Of a stretch of DNA of 64,000 nucleotides, positions 7,042-16,267 are shown piece after piece. Under the pieces are notes generated by a model. It did no database searches and was not told the DNA's origin. It saw only the letters and a list, made by a program, of their open reading frames with translations. Positions within the stretch are counted from its first letter, which is position 1. The number at the start of each line of letters is the position of its first letter. Source of the stretch: Rhodocyclaceae bacterium. Its GTDB lineage: Bacteria; Pseudomonadota; Gammaproteobacteria; Burkholderiales; Rhodocyclaceae. The DNA is taken from assembly GCA_023150275.1 (NCBI GenBank), contig JAKLLG010000016.1, positions 1-64,000 of the forward strand. The letters run 5' to 3'. The position numbers were made by a program, and so were the translations under genes.

Positions 7042-8163
7042 CTACCGCGCCGGCGGCGGCACGCGCAGCGCAGCGAACAGATCGGCCGCAAAGAGCAGCA
7101 GGCCGGCGGCAACGAGCGAAAGGCCGAGAGGCGGTGCGCCGAGGATGAAGGCTAGCGCCGCCATTGGGAACAGCCCTGCCCGCCAGCGGCCGCAGCGCAC
7201 CAGCCGACGCCGCATTTCCTGCCGTGCCGGAGAGTTGGGGCCGGCAAAACGCCACACTGGCAGAAGTTGCGAGAGCGCACCGCTGACCAGCGGCAGCAGG
7301 AAGCCGGCGACGAAGGCCCAGGTCATGCCTGCCGCATCGAACAGGCGGGTGCCGTGCAGCGCGCCGGCAAAGAGCAGCAGCCCGAAACCCGCCGTCGCGG
7401 CAGCGAGCGGCGCGGCGGCGCCGTCGGCGAAGACTGTTGCGGCGCCAAACACGCGCCACCAGTGGGCGAAGAGGCCGAGCGCGAGGACACCCAAAACGGC
7501 GCCGCCCACCAGAGTCAGCGGCCACCACAGTGCGGCGCCGGTGGCGAGGAAGAGCACACCGACGACCGCCACGAAGAGGCGCCGCCGCAACCACGGCGCG
7601 GCCTGCGGATCGGGTTTGCCGAGCGCGGTGGGCAGCAGCACCGGCAAGGTGCCGAGCGCGGCCAGACCGATCAGCCCGGCGGTGTTGGCATGCAGGTGGA
7701 AGAGGCGCAGCGCGCCGGGTTCAATGCCGCTGAGCAGCGGCGGCACCGCGAGGAGCGCCAGTGCAAGCATGGACAGCGCTGCGGCATACCAGCGCCAGCC
7801 CGGATGCGGCGCGCCGAGGGTGCGGCGCGCACGGCGGACCATCCAGACAATGAGGGTCAGCGCGAGCAGCAGATCGAAGACGGCCGCCAGATGCAGCATG
7901 CTGCGCGGCAGGATGCCCTGCATGGCGAGCACGACGGGAAGCCCGTTCGCGGCGGCGGCGAAGGGCAGTGCGGCAATGGCACGGTGCGGGCCGGCGCTGC
8001 GCGTGAGCACCGGCACAAAATGCAGCATGGCCCCGAAGATGAGGGGCAGGATGCCGATCGCGAAGGCGACATGGAGCGCCGCGACGGGCGCCAAAACAGC
8101 GCTGGCGCCCAGGGCGGGCGCCAGCAGCAGACTCAGGAAGGCGAGAAGGCCGAGGAGCTTCAA
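7042..8163 (-). CDS. Polytopic membrane protein of unknown function
   Basis: A 373-residue protein with about ten to twelve hydrophobic segments and histidines inside several of them (ALHVAFAIG, AMLHFVPVL, RLFHLHANTAG), which could hold haem or a metal. The start is inferred as the TTG at 8163, which overlaps the TGA of the DUF2249 gene by 3 bases and gives MKLLGLLAFLSLLLAP. The open frame continues upstream but there it is a shadow of the DUF2249 gene. An NnrS-like role was considered, but the family motifs are not clear enough to assign it. Confidence 0.6.
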   Translation of the reverse strand: MKLLGLLAFLSLLLAPALGASAVLAPVAALHVAFAIGILPLIFGAMLHFVPVLTRSAGPHRAIAALPFAAAANGLPVVLAMQGILPRSMLHLAAVFDLLLALTLIVWMVRRARRTLGAPHPGWRWYAAALSMLALALLAVPPLLSGIEPGALRLFHLHANTAGLIGLAALGTLPVLLPTALGKPDPQAAPWLRRRLFVAVVGVLFLATGAALWWPLTLVGGAVLGVLALGLFAHWWRVFGAATVFADGAAAPLAAATAGFGLLLFAGALHGTRLFDAAGMTWAFVAGFLLPLVSGALSQLLPVWRFAGPNSPARQEMRRRLVRCGRWRAGLFPMAALAFILGAPPLGLSLVAAGLLLFAADLFAALRVPPPAR

Positions 8164-8426
8164 CCGACCCGCGTGAAGTCGATGACGATCGCGCCCGGCT
8201 CGCGCTGCAGGTATTCGATGGTGATGCCATCGCCGTAGCGGGCCTGCAGCTGCGCCAACAGCGGCAGCGGATCGTGGTCGTTGCAGAAGCGCATCGTCTC
8301 GCCCGGATGCAGCGAATCGAGGGCGCCGAAGATGGCTGCGTGACGGAAGCGCTTGGCGACGCCGCGGGCGTCGAACGGGTAGATGGCTTCCGGGGTGGTG
8401 TGGTTGCAAACGTGGATCGGCTGCAT
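8160..8426 (-). CDS. DUF2249 protein
   Basis: An 88-residue soluble protein with the DUF2249 pattern: an N-terminal DARG segment, then IFGALDSLHPGETMRFCNDH followed by DPLPLL, and a C-terminal beta strand. The function of this small TusA-like family is not established, though it is often found near respiratory and nitrogen-oxide genes. AAGGAG precedes the ATG by 6 bases. It is translationally coupled to the membrane protein gene downstream. Confidence 0.75.
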   Translation of the reverse strand: MQPIHVCNHTTPEAIYPFDARGVAKRFRHAAIFGALDSLHPGETMRFCNDHDPLPLLAQLQARYGDGITIEYLQREPGAIVIDFTRVG

Positions 8427-8498
8427 GCTAACTCCTTGGCAGAACTGGGTTTATCGATCAGAACCGCGCAATTCTGCCGAGCGGCGACGCATCGTTCC

Positions 8499-8512
8499 TT
8501 GATGCAAGTCGT
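8499..8512 (-). promoter_or_regulatory. Possible FNR/DNR-type half-conserved box
   Basis: TTGAT-gcaa-GTCGT resembles the TTGAT-N4-(A/G)TCAA box of oxygen- or NO-sensing Crp/Fnr regulators. The left half is perfect and the right half matches 3 of 5. It lies about 75 bases upstream of the DUF2249 ATG. This is suggestive only. Confidence 0.3.
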
Positions 8513-8553
8513 ATTCCGACAAAAATTGTCGGGTATTAATCCCCAGGCCGCGC

Positions 8554-9072
8554 CTATTTCTGGAACCAGCGGCCCCGGTAATCCTGAATCCACCACCCCT
8601 TGGGGGCCTGCGTTGCCCATTGTTCGGCAAAGACATCCTCGGTGTAATCGAGCATGCCGGTCCCCTGCACCATCGAGTAGCCGCCGGCCGCCGTCATCGC
8701 CCGATACAGGACATGGCGGTCGTTATTCTCGGCGCGAACCAGTGCGCGCAGCGCCTTCGCTGCCGCCTTGTCGCGCCCGCCGGGGTTGTGGATCGCGACG
8801 TCACCGTCCTCGGTAAAGCCGAGCGTTCCATCCGCCAGCAGCGGCTTCAGTTGCGACCAGCGCTGCTTCATCGCGGCGAGCGGGTTGTCGATGTCGGGCC
8901 CGCCGTACGGCAGCGGCGCATCCGTTTCCGCGTACACCTGCGTGACGAGTCGCTCGGCCTGGATCTTGATGCCACCGGTGCCGGTCGTGATCAGCACGTC
9001 CGGCATCGTTTCGCAGGCAGCCAGCCCCCAGCAGACGACGAGGGTCAGCAGGAGGCGGGCCAGCCGAGCCAT
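8554..9072 (-). CDS. DUF1318 (YdbL-like) lipoprotein
   Basis: 172 residues. Residues 1-19 form a lipoprotein signal with a cleavage box ending LAAC. The body matches the DUF1318 layout: a region with MKQRWSQLKPLL followed by LGFTEDGDVAI, and later an ENNDRHVLYRAM segment. Function is unknown; it should sit in the outer membrane or periplasm. Its ATG overlaps the hom stop codon (TAATG), so it is probably co-transcribed with hom. Confidence 0.7.
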   Translation of the reverse strand: MARLARLLLTLVVCWGLAACETMPDVLITTGTGGIKIQAERLVTQVYAETDAPLPYGGPDIDNPLAAMKQRWSQLKPLLADGTLGFTEDGDVAIHNPGGRDKAAAKALRALVRAENNDRHVLYRAMTAAGGYSMVQGTGMLDYTEDVFAEQWATQAPKGWWIQDYRGRWFQK

Positions 9073-10382
9073 TACTGCAGTTCTTCCAGACGGATGCGCT
9101 TGACCTTGCCCTTCTGGGCCGGCAGTGCCTCGATCTTCGCAATCGCCGCGTCGGCCGCGCTTTCCTTGCAGACGTGGGTGAGCACGATGATGTCGGTCTC
9201 GCCCTCGCCCTCTTCCGGTTCGCGCTGCAGCAGCGCGTCAATCGAGATCTGCTGGTCGGCGAGGATGCGGGTGATGTCGGCGAGCACGCCCGGCTTGTCC
9301 TCGACGCGCAGGCGCAGGTAGTAGCCGGTCTCGATCTCGCTCATCGGCAGGATCGGCAGGTTCGACATGGCGTCCGGCTGGAAGGCCAGGTGCGGCACGC
9401 GGTGCGCGGCATCGGCCGTGGCCAGGCGGGTGACGTCGACGAGGTCGGCGATCACCGACGAGGCCGTCGGCTCGGCACCGGCGCCCTTGCCGTAGTAGAG
9501 GGTGGCGCCGACGGCGTCGCCCTTGACCAGCACGGCGTTCATCGCGCCCTCGACGTTCGCGAGCAGGCGCTTCGCCGGAATCAGGGTCGGATGGACGCGC
9601 AGCTCGACGCCATTGCTGCGGCGCTTGGCGATGCCGAGCAGCTTGATGCGGTAGCCGAGTTGTTCGGCGTACTTGATGTCGGACGCTTCGAGCTTGGTGA
9701 TGCCCTCGACGTAGGCCTTGTCGAACTGCACCGGGATGCCGAAGGCGATGGCCGAGATCAGCGTCGCCTTGTGCGCGGCATCGACGCCCTCGATGTCGAA
9801 GGTCGGGTCGGCCTCGGCATAGCCGAGGCGCTGCGCTTCCTTCAGCACCGTGTCGAAGGAAAGGCCCTTGTCGCGCATCTCGGAAAGGATGAAGTTGGTC
9901 GTGCCGTTAATGATGCCGGCCGCCCACTCGATGCGGTTGGCGGTGAGGCCTTCGCGCAGCGCCTTGATGATCGGGATGCCGCCGGCGACCGCCGCCTCGA
10001 AGGCGACCATGACGCCCTTTTGCTGCGCGGCGGTGAAGATCTCGGTGCCGTGCACGGCGAGCAGCGCCTTGTTGGCGGTAACCACGTGCTTGCCGTTGGC
10101 GATGGCCTGCATGACCACGTCCTTGGCGACGCCGTAGCCGCCGATCAGCTCGACGACGATTTCGACATCCGGGTCGTTCACAACGGCAAAGGCGTCGTCG
10201 GTCACCTTGCAGGCTCCCGCGGTGATCTGCTTCGCCAGTTCGACGTTCTTGTCGGCAACGACGGTAATCTGGATCGGGCGTCCGGCGCGGCGGGTGATTT
10301 CCTCCGCGTTGCGTTTGAGGACGGTCCAGGTGCCGCCGCCGACGGTGCCGATGCCGATGAGGCCTACATTGATGGGTTTCAT
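9072..10382 (-). CDS. hom: Homoserine dehydrogenase
   Basis: 436 residues. It reduces aspartate semialdehyde to homoserine, the branch point to threonine and methionine. There is an N-terminal Rossmann motif (GLIGIGTVGGGTW), the catalytic-domain segment ANKALLAVHG, and a C-terminal ACT domain from about 350 (YYLRLRVEDKPGVLADI) for threonine feedback. The ATG at 10382 follows AGGAAGG and overlaps the end of the GNAT gene by 4 bases. It forms a tight run alaC-alaA-GNAT-hom-DUF1318. Confidence 0.96.
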   Translation of the reverse strand: MKPINVGLIGIGTVGGGTWTVLKRNAEEITRRAGRPIQITVVADKNVELAKQITAGACKVTDDAFAVVNDPDVEIVVELIGGYGVAKDVVMQAIANGKHVVTANKALLAVHGTEIFTAAQQKGVMVAFEAAVAGGIPIIKALREGLTANRIEWAAGIINGTTNFILSEMRDKGLSFDTVLKEAQRLGYAEADPTFDIEGVDAAHKATLISAIAFGIPVQFDKAYVEGITKLEASDIKYAEQLGYRIKLLGIAKRRSNGVELRVHPTLIPAKRLLANVEGAMNAVLVKGDAVGATLYYGKGAGAEPTASSVIADLVDVTRLATADAAHRVPHLAFQPDAMSNLPILPMSEIETGYYLRLRVEDKPGVLADITRILADQQISIDALLQREPEEGEGETDIIVLTHVCKESAADAAIAKIEALPAQKGKVKRIRLEELQ

Positions 10383-10828
10383 TTGATTACCTTCCTGAAG
10401 CAAAACGAGGGAACGTGCATCCCCTCACGAAAATAGAACTTGTGTGCCCCGGCCCGCTGCACGCCAGAGTCGAGCGCGATCACATCGCAGCCGAGCTGCC
10501 GCGCCTTCGCCTGCAGCCAGTCGAACAGCATCTTGCCGAAGCCCTGCGAACGCTGCGCTTCGTCGGTGACGAGATCATCGACGTAGAGGCGACGCCCCTC
10601 GTAAGTGTTCTCGATCAGACGCCACAGCGCGACCGCCCTGACACTCTCACCATCCGTTACCACCGCCATGCGCCCGCCATTGGCGAAGACCGCGCACAGG
10701 CGATCGGCGTAGCCGGCCGGCAGGCCCGGCCGCAACTGCCGATGCACGCCTTCGGCGCGCGCCAGCCATGCGGGTTCGGCAAGCTCGCCGGCCGGACCCG
10801 TGATCTCGACGACCTCAGGCCGTGCCAT
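10379..10828 (-). CDS. GNAT-family N-acetyltransferase
   Basis: 149 residues with the acetyl-CoA-binding region TDEAQRSQGFGKMLFDWLQ and a C-terminal VIALDSGVQRAGAHKFYFREG, both typical of GNAT enzymes. The substrate is unknown. It starts 14 bases inside the end of alaA and overlaps hom by 4 bases, so it is translated as part of the amino-acid operon. Confidence 0.8.
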   Translation of the reverse strand: MARPEVVEITGPAGELAEPAWLARAEGVHRQLRPGLPAGYADRLCAVFANGGRMAVVTDGESVRAVALWRLIENTYEGRRLYVDDLVTDEAQRSQGFGKMLFDWLQAKARQLGCDVIALDSGVQRAGAHKFYFREGMHVPSFCFRKVIK

Positions 10829-12044
10829 GCCGCTTGCGATAGCCCTCTAGGAAGCGGGCGATGCGGTCGATGGCCTCGCGCAGGTCGTCCTCGTGCGGCA
10901 GGAACACCAGCCGGAAATGGTCCGGCTGCGGCCAGTTGAAGCCGGTGCCCTGCACCAGCAGGACCTTTTCTTCCTGCAGCAGTTCGGCGATGAAATCCTG
11001 GTCGTTCTCGATCGGGTACACCTTCGGGTCGAGGCGCGGGAACATGTACAGCGTCGCCTTCGGCTTGACGCAGGTGACGCCCGGGATCGCCGTGATCAGC
11101 TCGTGCGCGACGTCGCGCTGGCGGCACATGCGGCCGCCCGGCGCGACGAGGTCGTCGATGCTCTGGTAGCCGCCGAGTGCTGTCTGGATGCCGTGCTGGC
11201 CCGGCGCGTTGGCGCACAGGCGCATCGACGCGAGCATGTCGAGGCCTTCGATATAATCCTTCGCCCGGCGCTTGTCGCCGGAGACGACCAGCCAGCCGGC
11301 GCGGTAGCCGCAGGAACGGTAGTTCTTCGACAGGCCGTTGAAGGTGATCGTCAGCACGTCCTCGGAGAGCGAGGCGATCGCCGTGTGCGTGACGCCGTCG
11401 TAGAGCACCTTGTCGTACACCTCGTCGGAATAGATGATGAGGTGGTGCTGGCGGGCGATCTCGATGAGTTCCTTGAGCAGTTCGTCGGGATACAGCGCGC
11501 CGGTCGGGTTGTTCGGATTGATGACGACGATGGCCTTGGTCTTCGGCGTGATTTTGGCGCGGATGTCGTCGAGGTCGGGCAGCCAGCCGTTCGCCTCGTC
11601 GCACAGGTAGTGCTTCGGCGTGCCGCCGGAGAGGCTGATCGCGGCGGTCCACAGCGGATAGTCGGGCGCCGGCACCAGCACTTCGTCGCCGGCGTCGAGC
11701 AGCGCGTTCATCGCCATCACGATCAGCTCGGAGACGCCGTTGCCGACGTAGATGTCCTCCAGCGTCACACCCTTGATGTGCTTCTGCTGGCAGTAGTGCA
11801 TGATCGCCTTGCGCGCGGCGAAGATGCCCTTCGAATCGGTATAGCCCGCCGCATTGGGCAGGTTGCGGATGATGTCCTGCTGGATCTCTTCCGGCGAGTC
11901 GAAGCCGAACGCGGCGAGGTTGCCGATGTTCAGCTTGATGATCTTGTGGCCTTCTTCCTCCATCTGCTTGGCCTTCTGCAGCACGGGGCCGCGGATGTCG
12001 TAGCAGACGTTGGCGAGCTTGGCGGATTTCTTGATGGGGCGCAT
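10815..12044 (-). CDS. alaA: Alanine aminotransferase, AlaA type
   Basis: 409 residues, class I/II pyridoxal-phosphate aminotransferase. The opening (SAKLANVCYDIRGPVLQKA), the NPNNPTGALYP motif and the cofactor lysine in TFNGLSKNYRSCGYRAGW follow the E. coli AlaA pattern closely. It makes alanine from pyruvate with glutamate. It overlaps the second aminotransferase gene upstream by one base. Confidence 0.88.
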   Translation of the reverse strand: MRPIKKSAKLANVCYDIRGPVLQKAKQMEEEGHKIIKLNIGNLAAFGFDSPEEIQQDIIRNLPNAAGYTDSKGIFAARKAIMHYCQQKHIKGVTLEDIYVGNGVSELIVMAMNALLDAGDEVLVPAPDYPLWTAAISLSGGTPKHYLCDEANGWLPDLDDIRAKITPKTKAIVVINPNNPTGALYPDELLKELIEIARQHHLIIYSDEVYDKVLYDGVTHTAIASLSEDVLTITFNGLSKNYRSCGYRAGWLVVSGDKRRAKDYIEGLDMLASMRLCANAPGQHGIQTALGGYQSIDDLVAPGGRMCRQRDVAHELITAIPGVTCVKPKATLYMFPRLDPKVYPIENDQDFIAELLQEEKVLLVQGTGFNWPQPDHFRLVFLPHEDDLREAIDRIARFLEGYRKRHGTA

Positions 12045-13228
12045 TACAGCAAACCGTCTTTCCGGAACATGTCCTTGATGCCGCGAACCGCCTGACGCGT
12101 CCGCTCTTCGTTTTCGATCAGTGCAAAGCGCACGTGGTCGTCGCCGTACTCGCCGAAGCCGACGCCCGGCGACACTGCGACACGTGCTTCCGCCAGCAGC
12201 TTCTTGGCAAATTCGAGTGAACCCATCGACGCATAGGCTTCCGGGATCTTTGCCCAGATGTACATCGAGGCCTTCGGCACCTCGACCATCCAGCCGGCTT
12301 CGTGCAGGCCCTTGGCGAGCACGTCGCGGCGCGTCTGGTACATGGCGCGGATTTCCTCGACGCAGCTCTGGTCGCCATCGAGCGCGATGATCGAGGCGAC
12401 CTGGATCGGCGTGAAGGTGCCGTAGTCGTGGTAGCTCTTGATGCGCGCGAGCGCCGACACCAGTTCCTTGTTGCCGACCATGTAGCCGACACGCCAGCCC
12501 GCCATGTTGTAGCTCTTCGACATGGTGAAGAACTCGACGGCGACGTCGCGCGCGCCCGGCACCTGCATGATCGACGGCGCCTTGTAGTCATCGAAGACGA
12601 TGTCGGCATAGGCGAGGTCGTGCACGACAAGGATGTCGTGCTGCTTGGCGAGCGCGATGACACGCTCGAAAAATTCGAGTTCGACGCAGCGCGCCGTCGG
12701 GTTCGACGGGAAGCCGAGGATCATCATCTTCGGCTTCGGCGTGCACTCCTTGATCCCCCGCTGCAACTCCTCGAAGAAATCGACATCCGGCGTCATGCGC
12801 ACCGAGCGGATGTCCGCCCCGGCGATGATCGCGCCGTAGATGTGGATCGGGTACGAGGGGTTCGGCACCAGCACGGTGTCGCCGCGGTCGAGCGTCGCCA
12901 GCATCAGGTGGGCGAGGCCTTCCTTGGATCCGATGGTGACGATGGCTTCCGATTCCGGATCGAAGCTCACGTCGTAGCGGCGCTGATACCAGTCGCAGAT
13001 CGCCTTCCTGAGCCGCGGGATACCCTTCGAGATCGAATAGCCGTGGGTGTTCTCGCGCTGCGCCGCCTCGACCAGCTTGTCCGTGATGTGCTGCGGCGTG
13101 GGCTGATCGGGGTTGCCCATGCTCATGTCGATGATGTCCTCGCCCCGGCGACGGGCGGCCATCTTCAGCTCGCCCGTGATGTTGAACACGTAGGGCGGCA
13201 GGCGCTTGATGCGGGGAAAGTCCTTCAT
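12044..13228 (-). CDS. alaC: Alanine aminotransferase, AlaC type
   Basis: 394 residues, a second class I/II aminotransferase with the AlaC/YfdZ signature: [17 protein letters not shown] at the start, [11 protein letters not shown] as substrate loop, and the cofactor lysine in [16 protein letters not shown]. The ATG at 13228 removes ten residues of an open upstream extension and matches the family start. It is the first gene of the alaC-alaA-GNAT-hom run. Confidence 0.87.
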   Translation of the reverse strand: MKDFPRIKRLPPYVFNITGELKMAARRRGEDIIDMSMGNPDQPTPQHITDKLVEAAQRENTHGYSISKGIPRLRKAICDWYQRRYDVSFDPESEAIVTIGSKEGLAHLMLATLDRGDTVLVPNPSYPIHIYGAIIAGADIRSVRMTPDVDFFEELQRGIKECTPKPKMMILGFPSNPTARCVELEFFERVIALAKQHDILVVHDLAYADIVFDDYKAPSIMQVPGARDVAVEFFTMSKSYNMAGWRVGYMVGNKELVSALARIKSYHDYGTFTPIQVASIIALDGDQSCVEEIRAMYQTRRDVLAKGLHEAGWMVEVPKASMYIWAKIPEAYASMGSLEFAKKLLAEARVAVSPGVGFGEYGDDHVRFALIENEERTRQAVRGIKDMFRKDGLL

Positions 13229-13318
13229 GGGGTGTCGGGTCGCCAAAAATCGCGCCAATAGGCGCTCTGCGGGAAAAGGTATAATCCTACTTTATCGTAT
13301 TGTGCACCGCAATTTGCC

Positions 13319-13687
13319 GTGAAGCTCCATCTCTCGAAAACCGACGGCGTCAACGCCTTCACCGGCTACGGCGACGGCCACGTTGCGGTCAACGGCATCG
13401 AGCACCGCAACAACGTGACCGTGCTGCCCGGGCAGATTCTGCCGGAGTGGACAAAAGCCAGCTTCGACACACTCACCGAAGCCGATTTTGCAACGCTTGC
13501 CGGCCTGCGCCCGGAAATCCTGCTGCTCGGTACCGGCGCAACCCTGCGCTGGCCGAACCCGGCACTGCTGCAACCGCTGATCGCTGCCGGCATCGGGCTC
13601 GAAGTCATGGACACCCGCGCCGCCTGCCGCACCTACAACATCCTCGTCGCCGAAGGTCGGCACGTCGCCGCCGCCATCCTGATCTGA
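13319..13687 (+). CDS. Mth938-like (DUF498) domain protein
   Basis: 122 residues with a GTG start. The Mth938-like fold is suggested by GYGDGHVAVNGIEHRNN, then PEILLLGTGATLRWPNPALL, and VMDTRAACRTYNIL, which carries the conserved DT..A..TYN motif. The exact role is unknown; relatives include an accessory factor of respiratory complex I. A -10-like tataat lies at 13280-13285 and a terminator follows. Confidence 0.8.
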   Translation: MKLHLSKTDGVNAFTGYGDGHVAVNGIEHRNNVTVLPGQILPEWTKASFDTLTEADFATLAGLRPEILLLGTGATLRWPNPALLQPLIAAGIGLEVMDTRAACRTYNILVAEGRHVAAAILI

Positions 13688-13700
13688 TTCCGCAAAAGCG

Positions 13701-13722
13701 AAAGGCGGCCGCAGCCGCCTTT
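13701..13722. terminator. Bidirectional hairpin between convergent genes
   Basis: Nine-base arms aaaggcggc and gccgccttt around cgca, between the Mth938-like gene and the BAX-inhibitor gene. Confidence 0.65.
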
Positions 13723-13742
13723 CATCCGGAGCGCTTCCAGTG

Positions 13743-14453
13743 TCAGTCGCGTTCGCCGGTAAAGGCCATGATCAGATTCAAGAGGCTGACGAAGACGTTG
13801 TAGATGTCGAGGTACACCGCCAGCGTCGCCGTAATGTAATTCGTCTCGCCGCCGTGCACGATGTTGCTGATGTCGTACAGGATGTAGGCCGAGAACAGCA
13901 TCACAGCCACGGCCGAGATCGTCAGCGCCAGCGCCGGAATCTGGAAGAAAATGTTGGCCACGATCGCCAGCAGCAGGACGATGACGCCGACGAACAGGAA
14001 CTTGCCAATACCGGTGAAGTTGCGCTTGGTCGTCGAGGCAATGCCGGCGAGCGTGAAGAAGATGGCGCCGGTACCGCCTGCGGCCATGGCGATCATCGTG
14101 CCGCCGTTCGAGAAGCCGAGCGCCACCTGCAGGATGCGCGACAGCATCAGGCCCATGAAGAAGGTGAAGCCGAGCAGCAGTGCAACCCCCAGCGGGCTGT
14201 TCTTGGTCTTCTCGATGCCCCAGAAGAAGCCGAAGGCAATGCCGAGGAAGAGCAGGAAGGAAATCAGCGGACTGCCGGCGAAGAACGAGAACTTCAGCTG
14301 CACACCGATCAGCGCGCCGATGACGGTAGGCACCATCGTCAGCGCAAGCATCAGGTAGGTGTTGCGCAGGACACGGTTCTGCTGCAGGGCGATCTGCTCC
14401 GCCGACTGCTGGGCAACCGGTGCGGCGGAACCCCATTGATACTGTTCTTGCAT
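13743..14453 (-). CDS. BAX inhibitor-1/YccA-family membrane protein
   Basis: 236 residues with seven hydrophobic segments and the family C-terminus (MLFSAYILYDISNIVHGGE, where the acidic residues of the last helices act as the pH sensor in relatives). It is probably an inner-membrane calcium-leak or FtsH-modulating protein like YccA. The start at 14453 has GGAGG 9 bases upstream; an ATG three codons earlier is also possible. Confidence 0.88.
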   Translation of the reverse strand: MQEQYQWGSAAPVAQQSAEQIALQQNRVLRNTYLMLALTMVPTVIGALIGVQLKFSFFAGSPLISFLLFLGIAFGFFWGIEKTKNSPLGVALLLGFTFFMGLMLSRILQVALGFSNGGTMIAMAAGGTGAIFFTLAGIASTTKRNFTGIGKFLFVGVIVLLLAIVANIFFQIPALALTISAVAVMLFSAYILYDISNIVHGGETNYITATLAVYLDIYNVFVSLLNLIMAFTGERD

Positions 14454-14564
14454 GGCTTTCATCCTCCAGGGATTAAATCGATACGGCCGTGAGACTACCG
14501 AAGCGCGGCAAAAGTTGCAACGCGGCAAGTAACAGTGTGTGACGTGCTATCATCGGCGCCCTCC

Positions 14565-14652
14565 GGAAGCGTGGCAGAGTGGTCGATTGCACCGGTCTTG
14601 AAAACCGGCAAGGGGCAACCCTTCGTGAGTTCGAATCTCACCGCTTCCGCCA
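14565..14652 (+). tRNA. tRNA-Ser (anticodon TGA)
   Basis: 88 bases including CCA. The acceptor stem ggaagcg pairs with cgcttcc, the anticodon stem-loop is ccggt-cttgaaa-accgg, there is a long variable arm as in serine tRNAs, and the T arm has gttcgaatc. Confidence 0.97.
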
Positions 14653-14674
14653 TACCCTCCTCCGCCCAGGCTGC

Positions 14675-16261
14675 ATGACCGATTCGTCCGGCTCGCACCT
14701 CATCGCCAATACCGGTGCCGCATCGCGCGACGACCGTTTCGGCCTGTACCCGCAGATCGATTTTTCGATCTGCATGGGTGATGCCGCCGTATCCGCAACG
14801 CCGCAGGTCCGTTGGCTGTTCAGCAACGAATGGATCGCTGCACCACGCCCGGACAAACCACTGTCGGGGGTGGATGCGTCCATGCATGCCGATGCGGACA
14901 TCGCTGCCTGGCACGATGCGACGCCGCTGGGCGGCGCGGCCGAATACCCTCCGCTGGTCTGGATCGCAGCCCCCCAGGTGTTGGAAGAGGCACGGCTGCA
15001 GAACGACACCTTGCTGGTGAAGCAGGAGGATTCTCCTGCGCACGCCGCGCAACGCCTCCCATTCACCCTCGTCGATCGCGGGCCACTCAACCAGAGCTGG
15101 TTCGATGCAAGCAGCGCGCGCTTCTTGGCGGAGCGTGATCTGCGCATTCGCGGGGAGATGGACGGCGGACATTTCGTGGCACACAGCCTGTGGCCGGCCG
15201 ATTTCCGCCTGCCGCCCGCCTCCGAACTCGCCCCCCTGCCCGAGGCAGACGGTTCTGCCGTGCGCGAACGCGTGCGGGCGTTGCCCGATGGCGGCGCACG
15301 CGCGCCCTTTTCGGTCGAGACCTGGTGGCAGCGCGAGGGCGCGCAGCCCCCCGGCCCCGGCACGCCCGTGCTGGGGCTCATCCTGAACGGCGCGCAGGGC
15401 GACGACGACGAGGCGCATGGCGGGCATTTCGCGGTGATCACCGGCCGCTTGGGCGCCGATGGCGGCATGCACGACTGGCTGGTAAATAATTTCTACACGC
15501 TCGACGCCCAGAGCGAAAAGGGCATCATCGCGGCACCGGTGCCGCTCGAAAACTATCTGGCCGACCTCAACGCCGGCCAGGCCTGGTATCGACCTTCGTG
15601 CATGCTGCTCGCGACGCTGCACGATGAACGCACCGCGATGTACGTGCAGGCGGCGTTGAATCGCCGCTTCCGGCAGTTCTATCTGCGCCCGTTCCGCTAT
15701 CAGCATGCGCGAATGAACTGCGCCGGCATCAGCCTTGACACGCTGCGCGCACTCGACTGGCGCATTCCCGGGATCGGGGCGGAAAGCTGGCTGCGTGCTT
15801 GCGCCGCGCTGCCGCTGGTCGCAATTGCCACCGGCAGCCTGGCCCGCGGCAAGGCGAGTTTCGATTACCTCAGCGAAGAACAGACGCGGCTCTACCCGGC
15901 CGTCGCCTTCGAGGAGGTGGGCGCCGATCTCCTGCGCCTGGCGCGGGGAGAAACCGGCCGCAAGCTATCCCGCTTCGAACAGACACTGGCCGAGGATATC
16001 GATGGCCTGCATTTCGTGCGCGTTCCCCAGTTTCCATCGAGCCGGGCGTGGGGCAGCCATGCAATCGCAAACAGTGGCGAATACCGTGCGCGGGTGCCGC
16101 GCGACCTCAGGCAGCGAAAGATCATCCCCCTGCCGCCAAGGCAGTTTCCGCCGCAACTGATCGATGCAGCGGCGCCTGAAGAGCCGCCGCTGCATTCGGA
16201 TCATGCGCTGCGGATCATGGCTGTCCTGGCGCTTGCCGCGCTGCTGGTACTGGCGCTCTGA
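14675..16261 (+). CDS. Uncharacterised 528-residue protein with a C-terminal membrane anchor
   Basis: A long soluble protein that ends in one hydrophobic helix (RIMAVLALAALLVLAL), so it is tail-anchored. Conserved-looking spots are HGGHFAVITGRLG (about 246-258), DWLVNNFYTLDA and RMNCAGISLDTLRAL (about 348-362). A spaced His and Cys of this kind recall permuted papain-like peptidases, but that is an inference and no family is assigned. It starts 22 bases after tRNA-Ser(TGA). Codon use matches the core genes. Confidence 0.65.
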   Translation: MTDSSGSHLIANTGAASRDDRFGLYPQIDFSICMGDAAVSATPQVRWLFSNEWIAAPRPDKPLSGVDASMHADADIAAWHDATPLGGAAEYPPLVWIAAPQVLEEARLQNDTLLVKQEDSPAHAAQRLPFTLVDRGPLNQSWFDASSARFLAERDLRIRGEMDGGHFVAHSLWPADFRLPPASELAPLPEADGSAVRERVRALPDGGARAPFSVETWWQREGAQPPGPGTPVLGLILNGAQGDDDEAHGGHFAVITGRLGADGGMHDWLVNNFYTLDAQSEKGIIAAPVPLENYLADLNAGQAWYRPSCMLLATLHDERTAMYVQAALNRRFRQFYLRPFRYQHARMNCAGISLDTLRALDWRIPGIGAESWLRACAALPLVAIATGSLARGKASFDYLSEEQTRLYPAVAFEEVGADLLRLARGETGRKLSRFEQTLAEDIDGLHFVRVPQFPSSRAWGSHAIANSGEYRARVPRDLRQRKIIPLPPRQFPPQLIDAAAPEEPPLHSDHALRIMAVLALAALLVLAL

Positions 16262-16267
16262 ACGCAG

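Noticed and set aside
7042..8163. NnrS-family assignment
   Set aside because: Number of helices and histidines is compatible, but the sequence motifs of NnrS could not be recognised with certainty.
6455..8176. 573-residue open frame on the + strand
   Set aside because: Antisense to thrC and the membrane protein; Arg/Ala/Ser-rich composition typical of a GC-rich shadow frame.
10893..12095. 400-residue open frame opposite alaA
   Set aside because: Shadow of alaA, rich in Asp, Arg, Val and His; no family features.
14495..15706. 403-residue open frame opposite tRNA-Ser and the 528-residue protein
   Set aside because: It runs through the tRNA and is antisense to a gene with better codon use and start.
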